From Ramlibacter tataouinensis (GTDB taxonomy: Bacteria > Pseudomonadota > Gammaproteobacteria > Burkholderiales > Burkholderiaceae_C), in assembly GCF_001580455.1 (NCBI RefSeq), contig NZ_CP010951.1, forward strand, positions 2,294,001-2,358,000: a DNA stretch of 64,000 nt, written 5' to 3'. A model generated the notes under the pieces. The model searched no databases and was not told the origin of the DNA. It saw only the letters and a list, made by a program, of their open reading frames with translations. Made by a program: the position numbers and the translations under genes. This document shows positions 24,410 to 32,291 of this stretch, piece by piece; the stretch's first letter is position 1, and every line of letters starts with the position of its first letter.

Positions 24410-26011
24410 ATGAAACTGACCCGCTATCGCAAACACTTCGCGATCGCTGCCTTGGCGCTCGCCGCGGCCGCGGGCGCCGGCGCCAAGACGCTGGTGTTCT
24501 GCTCGGAAGGCAGCCCCGAAAACTTCTATCCCGGTGTCAACACCACCGGCACCTCGTTCGACGCCGCCGAGCCGATCTACAACCGCATCGTCGAGTTCGA
24601 GCGCGGCGGCACCAAAGTCACGCCGGGGCTGGCCGAGAAGTGGGACATCTCCGCCGACGGCAAGGTCTACACCTTCACCCTGCGGAAGGGCGTGAAGTGG
24701 CACAGCCACCGCGCCTTCAAGCCCACGCGTGACTTCAACGCCGACGACATCATCTTCTCGATGGATCGCCAGGGCAAGGAGAGCCACCCCTTCTTCAAGG
24801 TCACCAGCTCCAACCATTCGTACTGGAACGACACGGGCATGCCGCGCCTGGTGAAGGCCATCGAGAAGGTGGACGACTACACCGTGCGCATCACCCTGAA
24901 CTCGCCCGAGGCGCCGTTCCTGGCGAACCTGGCGATGCCGTTCGCGGCGATCCAGTCCAAGGAATACGCGGACGCGATGCTCAAGGCGGGAACGCCCGAG
25001 AAGATCGACCAGGAGCCGATCGGCACCGGCCCGTTCTACCAGGTGCAGTACCAGAAGGACGCGGTGATCCGCTACAAGTCCTTCCCGCAATACTGGGGCG
25101 GCAAGGCCAAGATCGACGACCTGGTGTACTCGATCACGCCGGACGCCTCGGTGCGCTGGGCCAAGCTGCAAAAGGGCGAGTGCCATGTCATGCCGTACCC
25201 GAACCCGGCTGACCTGGAGGCGATGATGAAGGACCCGAAAGTGCAGATCCTGGACCAGCCGGGCCTGAACGTCGGCTACCTCGCCTACAACGTGACCAAG
25301 AAGCCGTTCGACGACGTGCGCGTGCGCAAGGCCGTGAACATGGCAATCAACAAGAAGGCGATCCTCGACGGCGTCTACCTGGGATCCGGCATCGCCGCCA
25401 AGAACCCGCTGCCGCCGTCCATGTCGGCCTACAACGACGCGATCAAGGACGACCCGTACGATCCGGAAGGCGCCAAGAAGCTGCTGGCCCAGGCCGGCCA
25501 TCCCAACGGCTTCACCACCGACCTGTGGGCCATGCCGGTGCAGCGCCCCTACAACCCGAACGCCAAGCGCATCGCCGAGCTGATGCAGGCCGACCTGGCC
25601 AAGGTCGGCATCAAGGCCGAGATCAAGACCTTCGAGTGGGGCGAGTACCGCAAGCGCATGCAGGCCGGCGAGCACCAGATGGGCATGCTGGGCTGGACCG
25701 GCGACAACGGCGACCCGGACAACTTCCTGGCCGTGCTGCTGGGCTGCGAGTCGTCCAGGACCAATGGCTCGAACGTGGCCAAGTTCTGCCACCAACCCTT
25801 CGAGGACCTGATCCAGAAGGCCAAGAGCGAATCCAAGCCGGCGGAGCGCGACAAGCTCTACAAGCAGGCGCAGGTGATCTTCAAGGAGCAGGCGCCCTGG
25901 TTCACCATCGCCCACGCGGTGCAGCTCAAGCCGGTGCGCAAGGACGTGGTCGACTTCAAGCTGTCGCCGTTCGGCCGCCACAGCTTCTACGGCGTCGACA
26001 TCAAGGAATAA
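24410..26011 (+). CDS. dppA: Dipeptide ABC transporter substrate-binding protein
   Basis: The 533-residue protein is a family 5 extracellular solute-binding protein. A signal peptide spans about residues 1-25 (HFAIAALALAAAAGAGAK). The mature form shows KTLVFCSEGSPENFYPG, the DppA hallmark start, and TGDNGDPDNF near residue 430, which lines the peptide pocket in DppA. Two cysteines (LGCESS and KFCHQP) are placed as in DppA for a disulfide. ATG at 24410 has AAGGAGA 7 bases upstream; the GTG three bases earlier is less likely. It is last in its operon and followed by a strong terminator, so a separate promoter in the 45-base gap or mRNA processing may raise its level. Confidence 0.95.
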   Translation: MKLTRYRKHFAIAALALAAAAGAGAKTLVFCSEGSPENFYPGVNTTGTSFDAAEPIYNRIVEFERGGTKVTPGLAEKWDISADGKVYTFTLRKGVKWHSHRAFKPTRDFNADDIIFSMDRQGKESHPFFKVTSSNHSYWNDTGMPRLVKAIEKVDDYTVRITLNSPEAPFLANLAMPFAAIQSKEYADAMLKAGTPEKIDQEPIGTGPFYQVQYQKDAVIRYKSFPQYWGGKAKIDDLVYSITPDASVRWAKLQKGECHVMPYPNPADLEAMMKDPKVQILDQPGLNVGYLAYNVTKKPFDDVRVRKAVNMAINKKAILDGVYLGSGIAAKNPLPPSMSAYNDAIKDDPYDPEGAKKLLAQAGHPNGFTTDLWAMPVQRPYNPNAKRIAELMQADLAKVGIKAEIKTFEWGEYRKRMQAGEHQMGMLGWTGDNGDPDNFLAVLLGCESSRTNGSNVAKFCHQPFEDLIQKAKSESKPAERDKLYKQAQVIFKEQAPWFTIAHAVQLKPVRKDVVDFKLSPFGRHSFYGVDIKE

Positions 26012-26045
26012 ACTTCTGCGACCGTTCCTTGTTGGGATAGGTCAA

Positions 26046-26077
26046 GAAGCCCGGCGAGAGCCGGGCTTCTTTTCTTT
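26046..26077 (+). terminator. Intrinsic terminator after dppA
   Basis: A perfect 10-bp stem (GAAGCCCGGC with GCCGGGCTTC) and GAGA tetraloop are followed by TTTTCTTT. It closes the dpp operon 35 bases after its last stop and precedes mtnN by 12 bases. Confidence 0.93.
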
Positions 26078-26089
26078 GGAAAGGCTGAT

Positions 26090-26788
26090 ATGCGCACGGC
26101 AATCGTCTCCGCGATGCACGAGGAACTTTCGGCGGTCCTGGACCTGATGCCCGACGAGCAGCGGCAGGAAGCGGCCGGGCGGGAGTTCTGGGTGGGGCAC
26201 CTGCACGGGCAGGACGTGGTCGCCGTGCTGTCGCGGATCGGCAAGGTGGCGGCGGCCACCACCGCGGCGGTGCTCATCGAGCGCTTCCGGGTCGACCGCA
26301 TCGTGTTCACCGGGGTGGCCGGCGGGCTGGCGCCCGGCGTGAACCGCGGCGACGTGGTGGTTGCCGAGGCCTTCCTGCAGCACGACCTGGACGCCTCGCC
26401 CATCTTCCCCAAGTACGAGGTGCCGCTCTACGGCCTGGAGCGCTTCGCCACCGACGCCCGGCTCACGGCCGAACTCGAGGCCGCCGTGCGGCGGGCCCTG
26501 CCGGGCACGCGGCTGCACCGCGGGCTGGTGGCCAGCGGCGACCGTTTCGTCTCCACCACCGCCGAGAGCCTGGCGCTGCAGGCGGCCTTGCCCGATGCGC
26601 TGGCGGTCGAGATGGAGGGGGCCGCGATCGCGCAGGCCTGCCACGATTTCCGCGTGCCCTTCGCCGCGGTGCGCACCGTGTCCGACCGCGCCGACGACGA
26701 GGCCCACGGCGACTTCGTGAGCTTCATCCGCGAGGTCGCCAGCCGCCATTCGGCGGCGATCGTGGAGGCCTTGCTCAGCGCAGGCTGA
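26090..26788 (+). CDS. mtnN: 5'-methylthioadenosine/S-adenosylhomocysteine nucleosidase
   Basis: The 232-residue enzyme cleaves adenine from methylthioadenosine and S-adenosylhomocysteine, recycling SAM by-products. It starts MRTAIVSAMHEEL with the conserved active-site Glu, has FTGVAGGLAPG for the phosphate/ribose region, SGDRFV, the substrate-binding VEMEGAA and the catalytic Asp in RTVSDRADDE. A GGAAAGG ribosome site lies upstream. Although only 12 bases from the dpp terminator, it is a different unit. Its last 14 bases overlap the end of the opposite-strand gene. Confidence 0.94.
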   Translation: MRTAIVSAMHEELSAVLDLMPDEQRQEAAGREFWVGHLHGQDVVAVLSRIGKVAAATTAAVLIERFRVDRIVFTGVAGGLAPGVNRGDVVVAEAFLQHDLDASPIFPKYEVPLYGLERFATDARLTAELEAAVRRALPGTRLHRGLVASGDRFVSTTAESLALQAALPDALAVEMEGAAIAQACHDFRVPFAAVRTVSDRADDEAHGDFVSFIREVASRHSAAIVEALLSAG

Positions 26789-27440
26789 CCGTCAGGCCGA
26801 GCGTCCAGTTCGATGCGCGCTCACCGTGCAGCTGCTGGGCGCGGCTCAGGTCGAAGGCCCACTGCTCGCTGGCGAACCAGCGCGCGCCGGCGCGGACGAA
26901 ATGCGTGGCGTCCAGCAGGTAGCGCTCGACGGTGAATGACCAGGCCCTGACCGGGGTCCAGTCGAGCGCCGCGCCGTGGCGGGCCTGGTCGGCCTGTCCG
27001 TGCAGCAGGTCGCGGCCGGCGTTCAGGTGGAACGCGAGTGCCTCCATCGGCATCCAGGTGAGCAGCGCGGACACGCCGGTGCCCGCGTAGCGCGGCGGCT
27101 CCCGCGTCTGCCCGACGGGCGACACGGACAGTCCCGCATGCCACCCCGGCGCGAACTCGCGGGCCAATTTCAGCTGGGCGCCATAGAAGGTATTCGTCCG
27201 GCCGGCTTCGCGCACCGGCTCGGCCGCGATGCCGATCTCGAGCCCGGCGACCCCGCACTGCCCGCCGAGGCGCAGCGCCTGGTTGCCGCGATCGCTGCGC
27301 GTGATCCAGCTCTCGATTTCGCACTCGCCGGGGCCGAGGATGATGGCGTCGTCCACCGCATGATGCCCGCCCGCCGCCCACAGCGGCGCGCCGGCCAGGG
27401 CGGCGGCGGCCAGCAGCACGGCGCGCGCGCAGTCCTTCAC
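26775..27440 (-). CDS. Secreted protein of unknown function, possible outer-membrane barrel
   Basis: The 221-residue product starts at a GTG that overlaps the corA stop (GTGA at 27437-27440), implying coupling to corA. It has a signal peptide (residues about 1-24, AVLLAAAALAGAPLWAAG). The mature sequence has alternating polar and hydrophobic residues and ends NWTLGLTVSLR, consistent with a small beta-barrel, but lacks the usual terminal Phe. HHAVDDAIILGPGECEIESW at the mature start looks conserved. I do not know a function; a link to magnesium uptake is only suggested by position. Confidence 0.7.
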   Translation of the reverse strand: MKDCARAVLLAAAALAGAPLWAAGGHHAVDDAIILGPGECEIESWITRSDRGNQALRLGGQCGVAGLEIGIAAEPVREAGRTNTFYGAQLKLAREFAPGWHAGLSVSPVGQTREPPRYAGTGVSALLTWMPMEALAFHLNAGRDLLHGQADQARHGAALDWTPVRAWSFTVERYLLDATHFVRAGARWFASEQWAFDLSRAQQLHGERASNWTLGLTVSLR

Positions 27441-28429
27441 TTCAGCCAGCCGCGCTTGCGGAAGTACCACATTGGCACCAGCGCGCTGGCGGCCATCAGC
27501 ACCAGGATGTAGGTGTAGCTCGCGCCGGAGCCCAGGAAGGCAAGCTCGGGGAACTGCAGGTTCATGCCGTAGATGCTGGCGATCAGCGTCGGCGGCAGCA
27601 GGGCGACGCTGGCCACCGAGAAGATCTTGATGATCTTGTTCTGGTTGATGTTGATGAAGCCGACGGTGGCATCCATCAGGAAGTTGATCTTGTCGAACAG
27701 GAACGCGGTGTGGTTGTCCAGCGACTCGATGTCGCGCAGGATCTGGCGCGCGTCCTCGAACTGCCCGGAGTTGAGCATGCGGCTGCGCATCATGAAGCTG
27801 AGGGCGCGGCGCGTGTCCATCACGTTGCGCCGGATGCGGCCGTTCAAGTCCTCCTGGCGCGCGATGTCGCCCAGCACCTCGCCGGCCAGCGTGTCAGTCA
27901 CGTCGCCGGAAAGCACCTGCTTGCTGACTTTCTCCAGCTCGTCGTAGATGCCTTCGAGGGTGTCTGCCGAGTATTCCGCGTCGCCGTCGAACAGCTTGAG
28001 CAGCACGTCCTTGGCGTCCTCGATCAGGCCCGGGGCGCGGCGCGCCCGCAGGCGCAGCAGCCGGAACACCGGGATGTCCTCGTCATGGATGGAGAACAGC
28101 ACCCCCTTGCTGCGCAGCGCGTCGTTCATCTCGTTCAGGATGAAGGCGGCGCGCACCGTGCGCGGCTCCTCGTCGTCGGCGATCAGGAAGTCGCTGCGGA
28201 TGTGCAGCTCGCCGTTGTCCTCTTCATAGAAGCGCGCGGACTCCTCGATGTCCTCGTCCATCGCGTCCTCGGGAATGGACAGCCCGAAGTATTGCTTGAC
28301 CCAGCGCTTTTCCTCGAGCGTGGGCGATTCCAGGTCCACCCAGATCGGCTGGAACCGGGACAGTTCCTCGAGCGATTCGATCTCTTCCTGGAACAGGCGC
28401 CCGTTGGCGAGCGTGAAGACATTGAGCAT
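27437..28429 (-). CDS. corA: Magnesium and cobalt transport protein CorA
   Basis: The 330-residue protein is a CorA-family divalent cation channel of the inner membrane. The large cytoplasmic part (1 to about 265) is acidic; two C-terminal membrane segments flank the diagnostic YGMN motif (about residue 290), followed by the short periplasmic loop with ELAF and a basic end RKRGWLK. It works as a pentamer. A 13-bp hairpin stands about 50 bases upstream in its putative leader. The downstream secreted protein gene overlaps by four bases. Confidence 0.95.
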   Translation of the reverse strand: MLNVFTLANGRLFQEEIESLEELSRFQPIWVDLESPTLEEKRWVKQYFGLSIPEDAMDEDIEESARFYEEDNGELHIRSDFLIADDEEPRTVRAAFILNEMNDALRSKGVLFSIHDEDIPVFRLLRLRARRAPGLIEDAKDVLLKLFDGDAEYSADTLEGIYDELEKVSKQVLSGDVTDTLAGEVLGDIARQEDLNGRIRRNVMDTRRALSFMMRSRMLNSGQFEDARQILRDIESLDNHTAFLFDKINFLMDATVGFININQNKIIKIFSVASVALLPPTLIASIYGMNLQFPELAFLGSGASYTYILVLMAASALVPMWYFRKRGWLK

Positions 28430-28478
28430 GGCTCACTCCGTGACTTGCTGTAGTTATCGGCGTTGGGGGCAAAGGTCT

Positions 28479-28514
28479 GCTTTCAACGCCGCAAGGGGCA
28501 CGGACGTTGAAAGC
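28479..28514 (-). repeat. Perfect inverted repeat in the corA upstream region
   Basis: Arms GCTTTCAACG (28479-28488) and CGTTGAAAGC (28505-28514) pair perfectly; the stem extends inward by CCG/CGG with one bulged A and a 9-base loop. On the minus strand it would be in the 5' leader of corA, on the plus strand at the head of the long gap. It could be a regulator site or an RNA hairpin. Confidence 0.6.
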
Positions 28515-29013
28515 TACCGACTAGGGTAGGTTTCCAAGGAACCATCTCCGAAAGTTGGGATGCGCGATTATGCCGCGCTACAGCTGTCCGGCGCAGCCCG
28601 CCGCGACGGCGGGCGGGCCGGTATCGAGGGCCCGCAGCGCGCGCCGGATGACGGTTTCATGAAGCGCGGAAGGGGCCGGCGCCCGGCGCGGGGTGCCCGC
28701 GCAGCGCCAGGGCTCGTCCGGCTGCTTGGGGCGGCCGGTCAGGCCAGGCAGGTGCTGCCGGGCGGCAACTCCTGGCCAAGCCCCGGCGCGCCCCCGGTGC
28801 AGGCGGCCCGGCCTTCTCGTACGGGCGCCGGAAGCGGGCGTGCCGGGGGTTGGGCGGTGGCGGGGCCGCCGGCGCCGGCCCGGCGGCGAGCTGAGGCAGG
28901 ACTATTCCTACAGGCAGCGGCCGAGCTGTCCGACATACCCGCTCATCTGCGCCACCTACAGTCGGTCCTGTCCCATCGGTAATGCCGCACCGGGGGCAAT
29001 GAAGGAGATCTGA
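28515..29013. other. GC-rich gap without a convincing gene
   Basis: The span between the corA hairpin and the small ORF at 29014 is very GC-rich and is open in several frames on both strands, yet the translations are low-complexity Arg/Pro/Ala/Gly sequence with no recognisable family and no ribosome sites. TACAGT at 28957-28962 (within CCTACAGTC) may be a -10 element for the ORF at 29014. Nothing else could be identified. Confidence 0.5.
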
Positions 29014-29211
29014 ATGATCGAGCTGGCGAATGACCCGAAGGCGAGCCCCCCTGGGGGCTGGCGCGCCACGGCCGCTGGCGAGAACAGGAAGACCCCTCCC
29101 GATATGAAACCTGGCCGCGCCGCCTCCACTTGGCCGTTCCCGAGCCGCTATGCGGCACGACCGGCGCAGCAGGACCTGCGCAAGCCCGCGGCCAACGACA
29201 GCGGCAGCTGA
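29014..29211 (+). CDS. Small hypothetical protein (65 residues)
   Basis: The ATG follows GAAGGAG at ideal spacing (6 bases), the best ribosome site in the region, and a CCTACAGTC -10-like sequence lies 52 bases upstream. The product (MIELANDPKASPPGGWRA at the start) is hydrophilic with no signal peptide or membrane segment and matches no family I know. The composition is rich in Ala, Pro and Arg as in random GC-rich frames, so the support is mainly the start site. Confidence 0.4.
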   Translation: MIELANDPKASPPGGWRATAAGENRKTPPDMKPGRAASTWPFPSRYAARPAQQDLRKPAANDSGS

Positions 29212-29233
29212 AAGCACGGAGAAAGACTGGACC

Positions 29234-29407
29234 ATGGCTAACGATTCGAAGCACCAGGAGCGTTGGGTCGACACCCCGCGCGACAAGCCGATCGCCGAGC
29301 GCACCGAACATGCCAACCTGGATCGCCCGGGCGCGCAGGCCCACCCGCGTGCCGCCCGCGACTGGCGCGAGTACCTGCAGCCCGTTTCGGCCTGGCGCCT
29401 GCGCTGA
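29234..29407 (+). CDS. Small hypothetical protein (57 residues)
   Basis: The ORF encodes a charged, soluble 57-residue protein starting MANDSKHQERWVDTPRD and ending YLQPVSAWRLR. The residue mix (Asp, Glu, His, Lys, Trp) is unlike shadow frames, and an intrinsic terminator follows 26 bases after the stop, both supporting a real gene. The ribosome site (GGAG) is rather far, about 12 bases. It may be co-transcribed with the ORF at 29014. No family was recognised. Confidence 0.55.
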   Translation: MANDSKHQERWVDTPRDKPIAERTEHANLDRPGAQAHPRAARDWREYLQPVSAWRLR

Positions 29408-29432
29408 CATGCGCGCCTGCGGCAAATGACCA

Positions 29433-29459
29433 GCGGCCCGTGAGGGCCGCTTCGTTTTT
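29433..29459 (+). terminator. Intrinsic terminator after the small ORFs
   Basis: A 7-bp perfect stem (GCGGCCC with GGGCCGC, GTGA loop) is followed by TTCGTTTTT. It implies that some transcript from the small-ORF region ends here, before hpf. Confidence 0.85.
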
Positions 29460-29682
29460 GCGGCGCGCGAACCCAGGAAGAATATTCCCGAAATCCGTGC
29501 TTGTCACGACGGCCCGTGGCGTCCCCGACACGGCGTGGGACCTTGACCCAGAACAATTGCTTTTCCGAATCGCCCGGCGCATAGTGGTTTGACCATCAGG
29601 CAGCACCGATAACAAGCATCACCCGGCCGCCGGCGGACGCGGCGGCCTCATTCCCCCCCTCGACGTAACAGGAGGCTCATTC

Positions 29683-30012
29683 ATGAACTTGACGATCAGC
29701 GGTCACCACCTCGAAGTCACTCCCGCGCTTCGCAATTACGTGACCACCAAGCTTGATCGCATCACTCGGCACTTCGATCAGGTCGTCGACATCAGGGTGC
29801 TGCTGACGGTCGACAAACTCAAGGAAAAGGAGCGACGACAGCGCGCCGAATGCAAGATCCACGTCAAGGGCAACGACATGTTCGCCGAGAGTTCGCATGA
29901 AGACCTCTACGCCGCCCTGGATGAGCTGGTCGACAAGCTCGACCGGCAGGTCGGCAAGCACAAGACCCGGGTCCAGGACCACCACCGGGAAGCACCGAAA
30001 CGTTTGATGTAA
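29683..30012 (+). CDS. hpf: Ribosome hibernation promoting factor, short form
   Basis: The 109-residue protein is a short HPF/YfiA. It begins MNLTISGHHLEVTPALRNYV and has the basic helix region KLKEKERRQRAECKIHVKG and DLYAALDELVDKLDRQVGKH that sits in the ribosome decoding site, shutting down and dimerising ribosomes in stationary phase. An AGGAGG site lies about 9 bases upstream. In most beta-proteobacteria rpoN is directly upstream; here there is none in the preceding 1.2 kb. ptsN and hprK follow as usual. Confidence 0.96.
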   Translation: MNLTISGHHLEVTPALRNYVTTKLDRITRHFDQVVDIRVLLTVDKLKEKERRQRAECKIHVKGNDMFAESSHEDLYAALDELVDKLDRQVGKHKTRVQDHHREAPKRLM

Positions 30013-30033
30013 TGTGGGTGTAGTTTTCCCGCC

Positions 30034-30063
30034 AGAGGCGCCCTCCGGGCGCCTCTTGTTTTT
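30034..30063 (+). terminator. Intrinsic terminator after hpf
   Basis: A perfect 10-bp stem (AGAGGCGCCC with GGGCGCCTCT, loop TCC) is followed by TGTTTTT. It separates hpf from ptsN. Confidence 0.93.
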
Positions 30064-30120
30064 GGGGCGGGCGTTCCCGGGCGTGCACCGGCCGAGGTGC
30101 ATAATCGTTATGCCCGAACC

Positions 30121-30585
30121 ATGAACCGTCTTGCGTCCATCCTGCCCGCCGCTCAGGTCCTCGTGAGCGTCGATGCCACCAGCAAGAAGCGGGCTTTCGA
30201 GGAAGCCGGCCTCCTGTTCGAGAATCTCCACGGCCTCTCGCGCGCCCTGATCACCGACAGCCTGTTCGCCCGCGAACGCCTGGGCTCGACCGGGCTGGGC
30301 CATGGCGTGGCGATCCCGCACGGGCGCATCAAGGGCCTGAAGGCGCCGATGGCGGCGCTGTTCCAGCTGGCCCAGCCGATCGGCTTCGACGCGCCGGACG
30401 AACAGCCCGTCGTGCTGCTGATCTTCCTGCTGGTGCCGGAGGCGGCGACGCAGAAACACCTGGAAATCCTGTCGGAGATCGCCGAGCTGCTCAGCGACGC
30501 GCCGCTGCGCGAAAAGATCAAGGCCTGCAGCGATGCGGCCGAGCTGCACCGCCTCATCGCCACCTGGCAATCCGCCCAACCGTGA
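30121..30585 (+). CDS. ptsN: PTS IIA-like nitrogen-regulatory protein
   Basis: The 154-residue protein is EIIA-Ntr. The phosphorylated histidine lies in HGVAIPHGRI (His67). SSTGLGHGVAIPHG-like context and the C-terminal EILSEIAELLSDAPLREKI segment are typical. It takes phosphate from NPr and adjusts potassium and nitrogen responses rather than moving sugar. The ATG at 30121 gives the usual MNRLASILP start; an ATG at 30097 would add eight residues. CATAAT at 30100-30105 could be its -10. hprK follows after a repeat element. Confidence 0.95.
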   Translation: MNRLASILPAAQVLVSVDATSKKRAFEEAGLLFENLHGLSRALITDSLFARERLGSTGLGHGVAIPHGRIKGLKAPMAALFQLAQPIGFDAPDEQPVVLLIFLLVPEAATQKHLEILSEIAELLSDAPLREKIKACSDAAELHRLIATWQSAQP

Positions 30586-30592
30586 GCATGTT

Positions 30593-30675
30593 GCCCCCAC
30601 GCTCCCCCACTTCGTGTGGGTCGCTGCCCCCCAAGGGGGCCCTCGCGGCTAGGGGCGGCCCGTCGCCGCTCGAGG
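30593..30675 (+). repeat. Two-hairpin intergenic element, copy 2 (ptsN-hprK)
   Basis: It has the same plan as copy 1: GCCCCCACGCT, CACTTCGTGT, a GC hairpin (GCCCCC, loop CAA, GGGGGC at 30626-30640), then a variable stem around the loop TAGGGGCGGCCCGTC (30650-30664). The arms are CCTCGCGGC (30641-30649) and GCCG plus CGAGG (30665-30675) with a 2-base bulge. Confidence 0.85.
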
Positions 30676-30708
30676 TAGCGCCCAAGTTGAAGCTCTGGTG
30701 TTGATCGG

Positions 30709-31659
30709 ATGAAACCAACCGTCGTCAGCGCGGACGTCCTGTTCGAAGACCACCGGGCCCAGCTCAAGTGGGAATGGGTGGCGGGGCTGGGGGCTTCCGA
30801 GCGTCGGTTCGATGAGGTCGCCGTGCGTGCCGCGCGCTCCGGCGCCGACCTGGTCGGCTACCTCAACTACATCCACCCCTACCGGGTCCAGATCCTGGGT
30901 GAGCGGGAAGTCGCCTACCTGACCAATTCGACCGCCGACGATTGCGCCCGCCGGATCGCCCGCATCGTCACCCTGGAGCCGCCGGTGTTGGTGCTCACTG
31001 ACGGCCAGACCCCGCCCGACGCGCTGCTGTCCATGTGCGAGCGGGCGCAGATCCCCATGTTCGCGACGCGCGAGCCTTCGGCTTTCGTGATCGACGTGCT
31101 GCGCGCCTACCTGTCCAAGCACTTCGCCGAGCGCACCTCGATGCACGGCGTGTTCATGGACATCCTGGGGCTGGGCGTGCTGATCACCGGCGAGTCGGGC
31201 CTGGGAAAGAGCGAACTCGGCCTGGAACTGATTTCGCGCGGCAACGGGCTGGTGGCCGACGACGCGGTGGACCTCTACCGCATCAACCAGACCACGATCG
31301 AAGGGCGCTGTCCGGAACTGCTGCAGAACCTGCTCGAGGTGCGCGGCATCGGCCTGCTGGACATCCGCGCCATCTTTGGCGAGACGGCGGTGCGGCGCAA
31401 GATGCGCCTGAAGCTGATCGTGCACCTGGTGCGGCGCGAAACGCTGGAGCGCGAATACGAGCGCCTGCCCTACGAGCCGCTCACCCAGGACGTGCTGGGC
31501 GTGCCGGTGCGCAAGGCCGTGATCCAGGTGGTGGCCGGCCGCAACATTGCCGTGCTGGTGGAGGCGGCGGTGCGCAACACCATCCTGCAGCTGCGCGGCG
31601 TCGATACCTACCAGGAATTCGTGGAGCGGCACCGCCGCGCCATGGAGCAAGGCGGGTAG
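30709..31659 (+). CDS. hprK: HPr kinase/phosphorylase
   Basis: The 316-residue protein phosphorylates and dephosphorylates HPr on serine. An N-terminal domain (1 to about 130) precedes the kinase domain with Walker A GESGLGKSELGLELI, the VADDAVDLYRI segment, and the HprK signature LEVRGIGLLDIRAIFGE. In proteobacteria it belongs to the nitrogen-PTS group with ptsN and is used for regulation rather than carbon catabolite repression. It begins 33 bases after the structured element. Confidence 0.96.
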   Translation: MKPTVVSADVLFEDHRAQLKWEWVAGLGASERRFDEVAVRAARSGADLVGYLNYIHPYRVQILGEREVAYLTNSTADDCARRIARIVTLEPPVLVLTDGQTPPDALLSMCERAQIPMFATREPSAFVIDVLRAYLSKHFAERTSMHGVFMDILGLGVLITGESGLGKSELGLELISRGNGLVADDAVDLYRINQTTIEGRCPELLQNLLEVRGIGLLDIRAIFGETAVRRKMRLKLIVHLVRRETLEREYERLPYEPLTQDVLGVPVRKAVIQVVAGRNIAVLVEAAVRNTILQLRGVDTYQEFVERHRRAMEQGG

Positions 31660-31692
31660 CAGGCGGCCGCAAAGCTACTGCGCGGGGCGATC

Positions 31693-31746
31693 TTGGGGCC
31701 TGCGGTGCTCAGCGTACCCTCGTACGCTTCCGCTCCTCGACCCCAA
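31693..31746. repeat. Nested inverted repeat between hprK and fur
   Basis: Three nested pairs occur: TTGGGG (31693-31698) with CCCCAA (31741-31746), GCGG (31702-31705) with CCGC (31730-31733), and GCGTAC (31712-31717) with GTACGC (31722-31727), loop CCTC. It lies in the 133-base convergent gap of hprK and fur. There is no T-run, so it may act as a bidirectional stop or be an interspersed repeat. Confidence 0.7.
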
Positions 31747-31792
31747 CCTCGGCCCGCTCGCTACGCTTTTCGGCAGCCTGCTACGGCCGGCG

Positions 31793-32221
31793 TCACTTGG
31801 GCCTGTTGGGGCAGGACTCCTTGGTGCAGTGGGCGTACAGGCTCAGCGCATGGTCGGCGATGCGGAAGCCCTTGGCCTCGGCCACGGCGTTCTGTCGGCG
31901 CTCGATCTCGGCGTCGTAGAACTCCTCCACGCGGCCGCAGTCCAGGCACACCATGTGGTCGTGGTGCGTGCCCTCATTCAGCTCGTACACCGCCTTGCCG
32001 CTTTCGAAGTGGCTGCGCGTGAGGATGCCGGCCTGCTCGAACTGCGTCAGCACCCGGTACACGGTGGCCAGGCCGATGTCCGCGTGGTCCTGCAGCAGCA
32101 CGCGGAACACGTCTTCGGCCGTCATGTGCCGCTGGCCGCCCTTCTGGAAGACGTCCAGGATCTTCAGCCGCGGCAATGTGGCCTTCAGGCCGGTGCTCTT
32201 GAGTTCGTCGATGTTGGACAT
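31793..32221 (-). CDS. fur: Ferric uptake regulator Fur
   Basis: The 142-residue protein is Fur: winged helix with LKATLPRLKILDVFQ and VYRVLTQFEQAGI, then the metal region HHDHMVCLDCGRVEEF with the CxxC zinc pair, and a second Cys pair in HCTKESCPNR. With Fe(II) it represses iron uptake genes. It is divergent from bamE, the common arrangement in beta-proteobacteria; the 70-base gap would hold both promoters. It converges with hprK. Confidence 0.97.
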   Translation of the reverse strand: MSNIDELKSTGLKATLPRLKILDVFQKGGQRHMTAEDVFRVLLQDHADIGLATVYRVLTQFEQAGILTRSHFESGKAVYELNEGTHHDHMVCLDCGRVEEFYDAEIERRQNAVAEAKGFRIADHALSLYAHCTKESCPNRPK

Positions 32222-32256
32222 GCGCTTCCCTCGGCAGGGCCTCCGGGGCCTGCCGC

Positions 32257-32262
32257 TACAAT
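32257..32262 (+). promoter_or_regulatory. Putative -10 element of bamE
   Basis: TACAAT within GCTACAATC lies 29 bases before the bamE ATG. The same CTACAATC string precedes gshA and lptA in this window. A GGCAGG/CCTGCC inverted repeat (32233-32254) sits directly upstream. Confidence 0.45.
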
Positions 32263-32291
32263 CAATCGATCATATCGCCACGGCTTAGCCC

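Noticed and set aside
28560..28982. Overlapping open frames on both strands in the corA-hpf gap
   Set aside because: Translations are Arg/Pro/Gly/Ala-rich, lack ribosome sites and differ little from random GC-rich sequence.
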